From Terriglobales bacterium (GTDB lineage Bacteria > Acidobacteriota > Terriglobia > Terriglobales > Acidobacteriaceae), in the NCBI GenBank assembly GCA_015655195.1, contig JAATFM010000309.1, positions 1-41,329 of the forward strand: DNA of 41,329 bases. Reading direction: 5' to 3'. The notes beneath the pieces are model-generated. The model made no database searches, was not told the DNA's origin, and saw only the letters and a list, made by a program, of their open reading frames with translations. The first letter of the stretch is position 1. The number at the start of each line of letters is the position of its first letter. Made by a program: the position numbers and the translations under genes. Positions 7,935 through 15,723 of this stretch are shown one piece after another.

Positions 7935-8372
7935 TTAGAGAAGTTTGCCGAGGACGGACGAAAGCAACGAGCCTGTATCCGGCGCGGGAGTGTCGCCCGG
8001 CTGGCCGTCTGCGGTTACGTGGCCGTTTGAGATGCCGTGATTGATAAGCATCGGCAGGACGCTGCCGAGGCCGGACTTGATCTGGTCTGCGGAGAGACCG
8101 GTCCTGGCCGCTACGCCGTCGAGCACGCCGGAGCCGGCGAGCAGCGACTCGACCTGGTTGGGGTCGATGGCCGAGGTGTTGCCGCTGGCAATGTCCTGAA
8201 TGATGCCGCCGCCGCCGTTCTGCTGGAAGGTCTGGATGAGGCTGCCTAAGCCGGCGCTGCCGCCGATGTGATCGAGAAGTCCGCTTGCGACTGCGGACTG
8301 ATCTGCGCTGCTGCTATCGCCGCCGCCGGTAAATTCAGAGGCCAATTTCGTTACCGCGTCAAAGATACTCAT
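7935..8372 (-). CDS. DUF937 (YidB-like) protein
   Basis: Protein of 145 residues with the DUF937 pattern: an N-terminal MSIFDAVTKLASEF, a glycine-rich middle (LLDHIGGSAGLGSLIQTFQQNGGGGIIQDIASG), then NQVESLLAGSGVLDGVAARTGLSADQIKSGLGSVLPMLINH. The function is unknown. No signal peptide or membrane segment is visible, so a cytoplasmic location is expected. GGGGAG lies seven bases before the ATG. It is divergent from the secreted-protein gene at 8586 and shares the intervening 213 bases as a promoter region. Confidence 0.85.
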   Translation of the reverse strand: MSIFDAVTKLASEFTGGGDSSSADQSAVASGLLDHIGGSAGLGSLIQTFQQNGGGGIIQDIASGNTSAIDPNQVESLLAGSGVLDGVAARTGLSADQIKSGLGSVLPMLINHGISNGHVTADGQPGDTPAPDTGSLLSSVLGKLL

Positions 8373-8585
8373 GTGTCTCCCCTTGCGACACTTCGCTCGA
8401 ATCGCCGCAGGTGCAATATACCGTCAGATGGTTGGCGTCAAGACGAAGGTTGCACAGAATCCCCTGTATTTCTTTTGGCATACAGCACACGGGAATAATC
8501 GCGCATCAGAACGTGACAGTGTGGTACGATTCGGGCGCGGGCCGCGCGTGCAGGGCCTGCCCCCATTGAGGAAGGACAGGATTCA

Positions 8586-9104
8586 ATGAAAGGCAAATTG
8601 TTTCTGGCAGCGGCTCTCGGCATGGCCGTGACCCCGTGCGTGATGTTGGCGCAGGCTCCGGCAGGCGCAACAGGCAAGTGTAAGGATGGCACCTATACGA
8701 CGGCGGCAAGCAAGTCGGGCGCGTGCAGGGGCCACAAGGGCGTTGACACGTGGAACGGACCGACGGCAGCGGCGAAGAGCGCGACATCGAGCGCAATGAC
8801 GCCAGCGGCACCGGCCAAGCCGACAACGACTACAGCGGCTCCAGCTCCGGCCCCGGCAGCAAAGCCCGCTACTTCAGCTCCTGCGGCCAGCTCCGCGCCG
8901 AGCAAGTCCACGACATCTAAGACCACCAAGACGGCCGCTCCCGGCGGCGGTCCCGGCATGGTATGGGTCAACACCTCCACCAAGGTCTATCACTGCTACG
9001 GTACTGCGGACTACGGCACAACGAAGCAGGGCAAGTACCTGTCCGAAGCGGATGCGAAGGCGGCTGGCGCCCGCGCGGCGAAGGGGCAGGCCTGCTCGAA
9101 GTAA
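8586..9104 (+). CDS. Small secreted protein with DUF3761-like N-domain and Ala/Pro/Thr linker
   Basis: Protein of 172 residues. Residues 1-22 form a signal peptide (MKGKLFLAAALGMAVTPCVMLA). Residues 30-58 (KCKDGTYTTAASKSGACRGHKGVDTW) resemble the short Cys-containing DUF3761 motif. Residues about 60-122 are a low-complexity Ala/Pro/Thr/Ser/Lys linker, and the last 50 residues (VWVNTSTKVYHCYG...GKYLSEADAKAAGARAAKGQACSK) form a second small Cys-containing module. Exported and probably periplasmic or extracellular. The function is not known. GAGGAAGGACAGG upstream is a strong ribosome site, and a strong hairpin follows the stop. Confidence 0.82.
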   Translation: MKGKLFLAAALGMAVTPCVMLAQAPAGATGKCKDGTYTTAASKSGACRGHKGVDTWNGPTAAAKSATSSAMTPAAPAKPTTTTAAPAPAPAAKPATSAPAASSAPSKSTTSKTTKTAAPGGGPGMVWVNTSTKVYHCYGTADYGTTKQGKYLSEADAKAAGARAAKGQACSK

Positions 9105-9128
9105 ATTTCTCCCTGTAAGTGCACGAAC

Positions 9129-9166
9129 GACGACGGGCCGGAGCGATGATGCTCCGGCCCGTCGTC
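9129..9166 (+). terminator. Strong hairpin after the secreted-protein gene
   Basis: GACGACGGGCCGGAGC (9129-9144) is perfectly complementary to GCTCCGGCCCGTCGTC (9151-9166) with a six-base loop. It begins 25 bases after the stop codon. The following ATTTG is only weakly T-rich. It also lies downstream of the minus-strand aminotransferase (stop at 9247), so it could serve both convergent genes. Confidence 0.7.
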
Positions 9167-9175
9167 ATTTGTGGC

Positions 9176-9231
9176 TCGTGCTATCCCACTCAAGGCGCCA
9201 AAACAAAGACGCGCCGTGGGTGGGGTACCCG
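9176..9231. repeat. Palindromic repeat, CCCACCC / AAAACAAAGAC family, copy 2
   Basis: The stem is GGCGC (9194-9198) against GCGCC (9211-9215) around AAAACAAAGAC, with outer CCCAC/GTGGG pairing and the right flank GGGTGGGGTACCCGAA. The loop and flanks match copy 1 at 5670, while the stem bases differ in a compensated way. The left end TCGTGCTATCCCA matches the element at 7311. Confidence 0.75.
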
Positions 9232-9246
9232 AAGTGTATGGGGCAG

Positions 9247-10641
9247 CTATGCTCCAGCGGCGGTGAGTTCGCCCATGTGCGCGTGTTGCTTTTCAACCTC
9301 GGCGAGCGCCTCTTCCAGAATGTCGAGGGCGACGGTCGCTTCCTCTTCTTTCAGGATGAGCGGCGGGCAGAGGCGGATGGAGGTTTCTCCGCAGCCGAGG
9401 ATGAGAAGGCCGCGCTCGAAGGCCAGCTCTTCGATGCGGTTGCGGAGCGCGGTGACGGGCTCGCGGGTTGCTTTGTCTTTCACCAGCTCGATGCCGATCA
9501 TCAGGCCGCGGCCGCGAATATCGCCGACGAGCGGATGTGTCTCTTTCCAGCCTTCGAGGCGGGCCAGCATCTGCGCGCCGACCTTCGCGGCGTTGGCAAT
9601 GCCTTCGCGGTTGAGAATCTCAATAGTGGCGAGCGCGGCGGCAATGGAAACAGGGTTGCCGCCGAAGGTGGAGGCGTGCGAGCCGGGGAGCCAGTCCATG
9701 ATCTCGGCCTTCGACATGCAGATGCCGAGCGGCATTCCGCTGGCAATGCCCTTGGCGATGCAGACGATGTCAGGCTCGACGCCGGATTCCTCGATGGCCC
9801 ACCACTTGCCGGTCCTGCCTGCTCCGGACTGAACCTCGTCCGCGACGAGCAGAATGCCGTGGCGGTCGCAGATGGCGCGCAACTCGTGGAGGAAGTTGGC
9901 CGGTGCGGGAACGTAGCCGCCCTCACCCTGGATGGGTTCGACGAAGATGGCGGCGACCTCTTCGGGCGCGAGCGTGGTCTTGAAGAGCTTGTCCTCGATG
10001 TAGCGGGCGCAATTCAGAGCCCACTGCTCCTGCGCGGTTGGGTCGGCTGGTCCGTTGCGATAAACGTAAGGGTAAGGAATGTGCGTTACGCCAGGGACGA
10101 GCGGGGCGAAGCGGCGCTTCTGCTGCGGCTTGGACGCGGTGAGCGAGAGCGCGCCCATGGTGCGGCCGTGGAAGGCTCCGTAGAAGGCGATGACCTGCTG
10201 GCGCTTGGTATGGTAGCGGGCCAGCTTGAGCGCGCACTCGACGGCCTCGGCGCCGGAGTTGCCATAGAAGAACTTGTGCGGGCCGGGCATGGGAGCTACG
10301 GCGGTAAGCTTGGCGGCGAGATTGGTGAGGTTTTCGTCGTAAAAGTCGGTGCCGGAGATGTGAATCAGCTCGGCGGCCTGTTTCTGGATGGCGGCGACAA
10401 CTTCGGGATGACAATGGCCGGTCGAGTTGACGGCGATGCCGGCGGCGAAGTCGAGGAACTCGTTGCCGTCGGAGTCCGTGACGCGGATGCCGCGTCCGCT
10501 CTTGGCTACGAGCGGGTAGGAGCGGGTGTAGCTGGGCGAAATGAGGCGGGAGTCTGCCTCAACGGCGGCGCGAGCCTTTGGGCCGGGGAGCGTTGTGACG
10601 AGCTTTGGGCCGAATTGCGAGTGGAGTTCCTGCTTTGTCAT
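9247..10641 (-). CDS. Class III PLP aminotransferase (4-aminobutyrate/ornithine type)
   Basis: Fold-type I aminotransferase of 464 residues, subgroup III. Motifs in order: GNSGAEAVECALKLAR (phosphate site), AFYGAFHGRTMGALSLT, VEPIQGEGGY, LLVADEVQSGAGRTGKWW with the PLP aspartate D268, and IAKGIASGMPLG with the Schiff-base lysine K297. STFGGNPVSIAAAL follows. The group transaminates omega-amino groups of 4-aminobutyrate, acetylornithine, ornithine or similar compounds to 2-oxoglutarate. The long N-terminus and the QGEGGYVPAP stretch favour a GABA-aminotransferase-like enzyme, but substrate cannot be fixed without phylogeny. No partner dehydrogenase or arginine gene is adjacent. AGAGGAC and AGAAG precede the ATG. 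Confidence 0.88.
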   Translation of the reverse strand: MTKQELHSQFGPKLVTTLPGPKARAAVEADSRLISPSYTRSYPLVAKSGRGIRVTDSDGNEFLDFAAGIAVNSTGHCHPEVVAAIQKQAAELIHISGTDFYDENLTNLAAKLTAVAPMPGPHKFFYGNSGAEAVECALKLARYHTKRQQVIAFYGAFHGRTMGALSLTASKPQQKRRFAPLVPGVTHIPYPYVYRNGPADPTAQEQWALNCARYIEDKLFKTTLAPEEVAAIFVEPIQGEGGYVPAPANFLHELRAICDRHGILLVADEVQSGAGRTGKWWAIEESGVEPDIVCIAKGIASGMPLGICMSKAEIMDWLPGSHASTFGGNPVSIAAALATIEILNREGIANAAKVGAQMLARLEGWKETHPLVGDIRGRGLMIGIELVKDKATREPVTALRNRIEELAFERGLLILGCGETSIRLCPPLILKEEEATVALDILEEALAEVEKQHAHMGELTAAGA

Positions 10642-10691
10642 CTTCTTTTGTCCTCTCTCGTGGGCGGGACCGGCGCTGCTCTTAATTGGAT

Positions 10692-10707
10692 GGGGCAGCG
10701 CTGCCCC
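10692..10707. promoter_or_regulatory. Perfect 16-base palindrome upstream of the aminotransferase
   Basis: GGGGCAGCGCTGCCCC is fully self-complementary and ends 51 bases upstream of the aminotransferase start codon. The place and symmetry fit a dimeric repressor or activator site. A repeat fragment is the alternative. Confidence 0.4.
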
Positions 10708-10773
10708 GGCGGATGCGGGATGGATTCGGCGCGGCTCTTGGGTGAGACGCGAATCCGTAGACGCAGACGAGGA

Positions 10774-10810
10774 TCTTCGGCGGACCCTGAAGCTTAATCG
10801 CCGCCGAAGA
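10774..10810 (-). terminator. Hairpin downstream of the MerR gene
   Basis: TCTTCGGCGG (10774-10783) pairs perfectly with CCGCCGAAGA (10801-10810) across 17 bases. It lies 172 bases past the MerR stop. No T-run is present on either side, so termination is only a possibility. Confidence 0.35.
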
Positions 10811-10982
10811 GGCTAGGTCGGGTACGGGTGGGAAGCACGCGGAGATGACGGCGCGGTCGCACAGGCTCGCCGGCCCCGGATGTAGCGGCGGGGATGAACG
10901 GCAGAGCGGCAATGGCGCGATTGCTCATGGTTCCTGTTGGGGGAAGGATAACACGAGACAGAGACCCGATGCGGCTTGTGGG

Positions 10983-11525
10983 CTAGAAGGGAAAGAGCGA
11001 TTCGGATTCCGGGCGGACGCGGAGGATGCGGGCGCGTGGACGCGGGGCACGCGTGTCCGGCACTGGCTCCGGACTGGCGAGCATGGTGAGAATCTCGCGC
11101 AGCTCGGCGCGGGCGCGGCCGATGGCGGCGGTGACGGCCTGATCTGTTCCGGCTTGGCCGGAACCGGCATGATTGACGCCGGACTGTTGCATGGTCGCAA
11201 CAGGAGCAGGTGCGGGAACCGGCGCGATGCGGGAGGGCTGTGGGCGCGGGCCGGATTCCAGCACCTGTTTGGCGCCGGCGATGGTGTAGCCCTCGCGATG
11301 GACGAGGCGCTTGATTTCGAGTGCCAGCTCGACCTCACGGCGGCGATAGAGACGCTGACCGGTGCCGCCCTTGTTGGGCTTGAGCTGCGGAAACTGCGTC
11401 TCCCAGAAGCGCAGGACGTAGGTTTCCACGCCGCAGATGCGGGCCACGTCGCCGATCTTGAAGTAGAGGCGGTCGGGGATGACGGGAGCTTCGGGGGCGG
11501 CGAGTTTTTTTAATGCTTGAGCCAT
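10983..11525 (-). CDS. MerR-family transcriptional regulator
   Basis: Protein of 180 residues. The winged-helix MerR DNA-binding domain is at residues 20-90: LYFKIGDVARICGVETYVLRFWETQFPQL, then RLYRRREVELALEIKRLVHREGYTIAGAKQVL. The rest is a Pro/Ala-rich linker and a short helix (AVTAAIGRARAELREILTML). No cysteine-based metal site is visible, so it belongs to the short MerR group with a spare C-terminus rather than to MerR, CueR or SoxR proper. The ligand is unknown. It is divergent from lipA across 165 bases. No Shine-Dalgarno sequence is visible before the ATG. Confidence 0.88.
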   Translation of the reverse strand: MAQALKKLAAPEAPVIPDRLYFKIGDVARICGVETYVLRFWETQFPQLKPNKGGTGQRLYRRREVELALEIKRLVHREGYTIAGAKQVLESGPRPQPSRIAPVPAPAPVATMQQSGVNHAGSGQAGTDQAVTAAIGRARAELREILTMLASPEPVPDTRAPRPRARILRVRPESESLFPF

Positions 11526-11625
11526 CTATAAATCGCGCGTTGTTCGAGACGCTGCGCTGGTTTCAGTGTAGGACAGGGCTTGCGTGAGGATGGAAGCTGT
11601 TTTCCCGAAAAGGAACCAAGTTAGA

Positions 11626-11653
11626 GACTAGGGGCGAAGGACTAGGGACGAAC
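11626..11653. repeat. Tandem 14-base repeat upstream of lipA
   Basis: GACTAGGGGCGAAG (11626-11639) is followed directly by GACTAGGGACGAAC (11640-11653), identical at 12 of 14 positions. It ends 22 bases before a -10-like TACAAT (11676-11681). It could be a regulator site for lipA or a fragment of a dispersed repeat. Confidence 0.45.
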
Positions 11654-11690
11654 GCTGGGTGCGCGGCCCGGCCTCTACAATAGAAGAGTG

Positions 11691-12605
11691 ATGGATGCGG
11701 GCATGAGTCTGGTGCAGATTGAGCCGGCGCGGAAGACTCCGGCGCCCAAGCCGGAGTGGCTGAAGGCGCGTGCGCCGCTGGGCGAAAACTTTCATAGCCT
11801 CAAGCGGCTGGCGCGGTCGTTGAACCTGCACACGGTCTGCGAGAGCGCGCAGTGCCCGAACATCGGCGAGTGCTGGAACCACAAGACAGCAACTTTTATG
11901 ATGCTCGGCAACCTGTGCACACGGCGCTGCGGCTTCTGCGCGGTGCCGAAGGGAAGGCCGGAGCCGATCGATTTTGACGAGCCGAGGCGAGTGGCCGAGG
12001 CCGTGGCGGCGTTGGGACTTCAGTTTGCCGTGATTACCAGCGTGAATCGAGACGACGATCTCGTCGGCGGTGCGCGTGCCTTTGCGATGGTGATCGAGGA
12101 GATTCGCCGACAGGCTCCGGGCTGCGGCGTCGAGGTGTTGATTCCCGACTTTCAGGGCAACCGGGAGGCGATTCGCGCGGTGGTGGAGGCGAAGCCCGAG
12201 ATTCTCGACCATAATACGGAGTCCGTGCCGCGGCTCTACCGCGTGGTGCGCTCCGGTGCGCGCTACGAGCGCACGCTGGAGCTGCTGCGCTATGCGAAGG
12301 AGCTGAGGCCCGATGGGCTTACGAAATCCGGCGTGATGGTGGGCATCGGCGAGGAGACGCACGAGCTACTAGATGTCTTCCGCGATCTCGCAAGTGTGAG
12401 CTGCGACATTCTCACCATCGGGCAGTACCTGCGCCCTTCGCGGAACCACTTGCCGATGGCGCGCCTCTACACGCCGCGCGAGTTTGCCGAACTGAAGACC
12501 GAAGCCCTCAAGATGGGCTTCCGGCACGTGGAGAGCGGCCCGCTTGTCCGCAGCAGCTACCACGCGCACGAGCAGGCGGAGTCGAGCGGGTTTGTCAGAG
12601 TTTAG
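11691..12605 (+). CDS. lipA: Lipoyl synthase LipA
   Basis: Radical-SAM enzyme that inserts two sulfur atoms into protein-bound octanoyl groups to make lipoate. Both [4Fe-4S] cysteine sets are present: the auxiliary-cluster motif CESAQCPNIGEC (C50, C55, C61, counted from this start) and the radical-SAM motif CTRRCGFC (C76, C80, C83). The C-terminal RSSYHA holds the serine that ligates the auxiliary cluster. The length (about 304 residues) is normal. The ORF track begins at a GTG one codon earlier, and another ATG lies at 11703; the ATG at 11691 is a compromise. A TACAAT box ends nine bases before it, so the mRNA may be leaderless. lipB is not in the window. Its Fe-S need links it functionally, not by operon, to the isc genes. 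Confidence 0.95.
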   Translation: MDAGMSLVQIEPARKTPAPKPEWLKARAPLGENFHSLKRLARSLNLHTVCESAQCPNIGECWNHKTATFMMLGNLCTRRCGFCAVPKGRPEPIDFDEPRRVAEAVAALGLQFAVITSVNRDDDLVGGARAFAMVIEEIRRQAPGCGVEVLIPDFQGNREAIRAVVEAKPEILDHNTESVPRLYRVVRSGARYERTLELLRYAKELRPDGLTKSGVMVGIGEETHELLDVFRDLASVSCDILTIGQYLRPSRNHLPMARLYTPREFAELKTEALKMGFRHVESGPLVRSSYHAHEQAESSGFVRV

Positions 12606-12734
12606 AAATTAACGAGAAACATCAATAATTAATTTTGGGATCATCTCCCAGTAGTGCCGGCTCCGAGCCGTCACCCACCTGCCTGCGCGCCCCCGCGCAA
12701 ATTGTCACAAATGCAAAAGAGATAAGGTACGTTC

Positions 12735-12769
12735 GCGCTATGGCCCGATATGCGGTCTGCCATAGGCGC
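12735..12769 (+). promoter_or_regulatory. Hairpin upstream of the sigma-fusion gene
   Basis: GCGCTATGGC (12735-12744) pairs with GCCATAGGCGC (12759-12769) with one bulged G, around a 14-base loop. It lies 74 bases before the start codon and upstream of the candidate promoter at 12801. It could be a regulator site or the end of a leader. The role is unknown. Confidence 0.35.
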
Positions 12770-12800
12770 AATCGTCTTTGTGAAATGACGGTTACTTTGC

Positions 12801-12829
12801 TTGAGATAAGAATTTTGCCTGCGTATATG
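12801..12829 (+). promoter_or_regulatory. Candidate sigma-70-type promoter of the sigma-fusion gene
   Basis: TTGAGA (12801-12806) and TATATG (12824-12829) are 17 bases apart, a good housekeeping promoter match. The ATG at 12843 would lie only a few bases after the expected start of transcription, and no strong ribosome site is seen. The mRNA may be nearly leaderless. Confidence 0.45.
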
Positions 12830-12842
12830 AAGATGAAGCCCC

Positions 12843-15710
12843 ATGCGCCTGATCCGATCCAACAACGCGTCGCGCGAAAGCGAATCCCTGACTCCAGCCA
12901 GTCTCTTCGAGGCGAAGTACGACTGGCTGATGCGCTGGGCCATGCACTTTGCGCAGAACGACCGTGCTGCCGCGGAGGATCTGGTACAGGATGCCTTTGT
13001 GCGGTTGATGAACTCCTGGCCCCGCATTAAAGACAGCATTCTCGAATCCGAACCGGTTCTGTATTCGTATCTCCGGTACGCCTATCTGACCGAGATACGG
13101 CGTGGCCGCCGGTTCAAAATCGAGCAGCTCGCCCTCATTGAATTCGATGACGTGCGCCTGAGCCTCAAAGAAGAGAGAACCAGCGATCCCATCGAAGTGC
13201 AGGATGACCTGCGCCGCATCGTGGCCTACCTGTGCTGGCGCAAGCGATCGGCGAAGTCCGCCAGCATCTTGCTGCTGCGCTTCTTTCACGGATATTTCGT
13301 GGAGGAGATTACGCGGATTGCGGTGAGCAGGCGCGGTGTTGTGGATGAGCTGCTGCGAACTGCCCGCGAAGAAGTGAAAGCCTATCTTGCCGATCCCTCC
13401 CGCGTGGAGATCATGCGTTTAGGCAAGCCGCCGGAAGTGATGCCGCGCCAGGTTGCCGTGCCCGAGGAACGCTTTGCCGAGGAGCTGCGGCACACCATCT
13501 TCGAGGCGCGTACCGGGCTTTGCCTGGACCGCAATCTGTGGATGCGGCATTACGGGGTGAGTGAGCCGAAACCGGTTCCATGTGAGCTGTTGGCGCATAT
13601 TGTGAGTTGCGAGCGTTGTCTGGAAGCAGTGCATTCCGGCAACGGCCTGCCGCCGCTGGCGCAGCGTTCGCAGGATGGAATCTTTGGCGTCAAGCGCCGC
13701 GCGCATCGTGCATCTGGCCCTATCGCTCCTGCCACAAAGGAAGAGATCCGCCGCTCCATCGCCGGCGGCATGGAACGCTTTCGCCAGCTCTACGAGCACC
13801 ATCCCCGCGGCTTGATGGTCGTGGTCAATGGCGATGTGCTGGCGATGCGCGATGTGAATTCCGCAACGAGTGAGCTGAAGGTCCAGGTCGGCTCGGAAAA
13901 GACGCTGGATATTGTCGAAGTGGTGAGCGAACAGAACATTCCGCTCCTCACTCTGTATGTTGCCTCGGTGCCGCTCGAAGCTTCGCCCGAACAGTGCCAG
14001 GAAGTCGCCCTGAGCGATGACCGCAAGCTGGAGCTGCGGCTGCGGTATACCGGCGAAGGCGCGGTGATCGAGGTCCACTATAACGATCCCACATTTCTGC
14101 TGGCGGCTGGCGGGGCAACGGCAATGGATTCCGGGCCGGAGGACGCTGAGGCTTTTACTGATAGTACCGTCGCAGTCGATGTACGGCCGCGCCGCCGTTC
14201 CTGGTGGAGGCGGTTCCTGGACCGTGCGACTTCGATGGAACTGCCCGAGATGAATCCCATGCTGGCGACGGCCATGCTCTGTGCGATGGCCGCAGTTGTT
14301 TTCCTCATCCTGTCCCTTCGTACTTCTTCGGTAATGAAGGCCGACGAACTGTTGCGGCGTGCCGCCACCTCGGAGAATGCGCTGGCGCAATCCGGCGCGA
14401 ATGGCGTCGTCGTACAGGGCGTCCGCATTCAGACACCGCGGCTCAAGGTGGAACGCACACTCTACCGCGACGTGCAGGGCAAACGTCGCCTGAAGGACAG
14501 AAAGCTGAGCCAGGAGGATGCTTCGCTCCGTGCAGAGCTGGAAGCTCTCGGTATTTCCTGGAATGATCCGCTATCGGCAGACTCCTTCCGCGACTGGTAC
14601 GACCATGCCAGCGTGTTGCGGGACGTGGTAAGGCGCCCCGAAAAAGGGCTGCTGACTCTGATCGCGACGATGGCCGAGGGCAGCATCGCGAAGGAGTCGT
14701 TGACCGTGCGTGAAGCCGATTTCCATCCGGTAGAGAGAACGGTTGAGCTGCGCAATGCGGGGACGGTCGAGATTGCGGAGCTGAACTACAGCGTCCTGCC
14801 CTGGAGCTCCGTCAATCCCGATCTGTTCGAGGCTGTTTCCGATGTGGGGCCAGTGTCTGGAAAGAACCTTCATGCCTCGGTTCTTCCGCATCTCCCGCGT
14901 CTGCTCAGCCCTGTCGAGATCGATGAAGCGGAGCTGGGCGCACGGCTTGTACTCAATCGTTTGCATCTGGACGCCAATGACCGCCTTGAAGTGGTCCGCC
15001 AGCCTGGGGGCGTGCGTGTGCAGGGAGTTGTGGAGAACAGCGAGGAGAAGCATCAGCTTCAGGCGCAGCTCTACATGGTGTCCAATGTGTCGGCTTCTAT
15101 TCAGACTATTCAGGAGATGGCTGCGCGGCCAGCCGCGGCGTCGGATGTCACTTCCATCCGGCAAAGTTCCGCTGCTGCGGTGCCGGAGCTATCCGCTCTT
15201 GAGCAATACTTTGCGCAGCGCGGCATGGACCGGACAGCCGCGGGCGTATCGGTGCAGGAATTTGTCCTGAGCTCGTTCACGGTGAAGCGTCAGAGCGAGC
15301 AGATTGCCGAATTGATGAACCGCTTTTCGTCCAGCGTGACTCTTTCCGATGAGGCTCGGACGGAATTGAGCGAGCTGCTGATTCAGCACAAGGCTGCATT
15401 GCTGGATGCGCTCGGGCGAGAGGATCGCCAGCTCACAGCCTTGCAGTTGATTCCGCACTCAGTCACTGCAGCAAGGGAAAACCTTCCCGGCAATGCGGAG
15501 ATGCTGCACGGAATCGCGGAGCATAACGTTGCCCTTTGTGCGGAGTTGATTTCCGAGGGCAATCCTTCTCCCCGCTCCGCACAGGAAATTGCGCCTCAGC
15601 TTGCGGACTCCATCGCGCAATTGCGCGCGGTAGTGCTTCAAATTTCAGCCGCGGCTCAGCTTTATACGCCTTCATCCGGCAGCCCTGCAACCACAAACCA
15701 GAACAAATAG
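12843..15710 (+). CDS. Membrane-anchored ECF sigma / ZAS-like anti-sigma fusion with extracytoplasmic domain
   Basis: Protein of 955 residues with an unusual architecture. Residues about 22-90 are sigma region 2, with AAAEDLVQDAFVRLMNSW matching the core-binding motif. Residues about 122-185 are a region 4-like helix-turn-helix (SASILLLRFFHGYFVEEITRIA...LLRTAREEVKAYL). Next comes H252-x3-C256-x2-C259 (HIVSCERC), a ZAS-like zinc motif of anti-sigma factors. A basic stretch (RPRRRSWWRRFLDR) leads to a single membrane segment at about 472-493, putting the N-terminal half in the cytoplasm. Residues 494-955 are extracytoplasmic and not recognised. The receptor gene begins 13 bases after the stop, so the two are surely cotranscribed. 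By analogy with FecI-FecR, it may couple receptor state to transcription, but in one chain. Confidence 0.8.
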   Translation: MRLIRSNNASRESESLTPASLFEAKYDWLMRWAMHFAQNDRAAAEDLVQDAFVRLMNSWPRIKDSILESEPVLYSYLRYAYLTEIRRGRRFKIEQLALIEFDDVRLSLKEERTSDPIEVQDDLRRIVAYLCWRKRSAKSASILLLRFFHGYFVEEITRIAVSRRGVVDELLRTAREEVKAYLADPSRVEIMRLGKPPEVMPRQVAVPEERFAEELRHTIFEARTGLCLDRNLWMRHYGVSEPKPVPCELLAHIVSCERCLEAVHSGNGLPPLAQRSQDGIFGVKRRAHRASGPIAPATKEEIRRSIAGGMERFRQLYEHHPRGLMVVVNGDVLAMRDVNSATSELKVQVGSEKTLDIVEVVSEQNIPLLTLYVASVPLEASPEQCQEVALSDDRKLELRLRYTGEGAVIEVHYNDPTFLLAAGGATAMDSGPEDAEAFTDSTVAVDVRPRRRSWWRRFLDRATSMELPEMNPMLATAMLCAMAAVVFLILSLRTSSVMKADELLRRAATSENALAQSGANGVVVQGVRIQTPRLKVERTLYRDVQGKRRLKDRKLSQEDASLRAELEALGISWNDPLSADSFRDWYDHASVLRDVVRRPEKGLLTLIATMAEGSIAKESLTVREADFHPVERTVELRNAGTVEIAELNYSVLPWSSVNPDLFEAVSDVGPVSGKNLHASVLPHLPRLLSPVEIDEAELGARLVLNRLHLDANDRLEVVRQPGGVRVQGVVENSEEKHQLQAQLYMVSNVSASIQTIQEMAARPAAASDVTSIRQSSAAAVPELSALEQYFAQRGMDRTAAGVSVQEFVLSSFTVKRQSEQIAELMNRFSSSVTLSDEARTELSELLIQHKAALLDALGREDRQLTALQLIPHSVTAARENLPGNAEMLHGIAEHNVALCAELISEGNPSPRSAQEIAPQLADSIAQLRAVVLQISAAAQLYTPSSGSPATTNQNK

Positions 15711-15723
15711 GAAGCCACACTAC

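Larger units (their letters stand above)
10642..10982. other. Intergenic region between aminotransferase and MerR gene
   Basis: These 341 bases show no convincing gene on either strand; the ORFs listed here are short and compositionally unlike genes. They hold a 16-base perfect palindrome at 10692-10707 and a 10-bp hairpin at 10774-10810, annotated separately. The promoter of the aminotransferase should lie here. Confidence 0.6.

Noticed and set aside
9052-10797. 581-residue + strand ORF
   Set aside because: It lies opposite the aminotransferase, whose motifs are unmistakable, and it reads as an arbitrary frame of GC-rich coding DNA.
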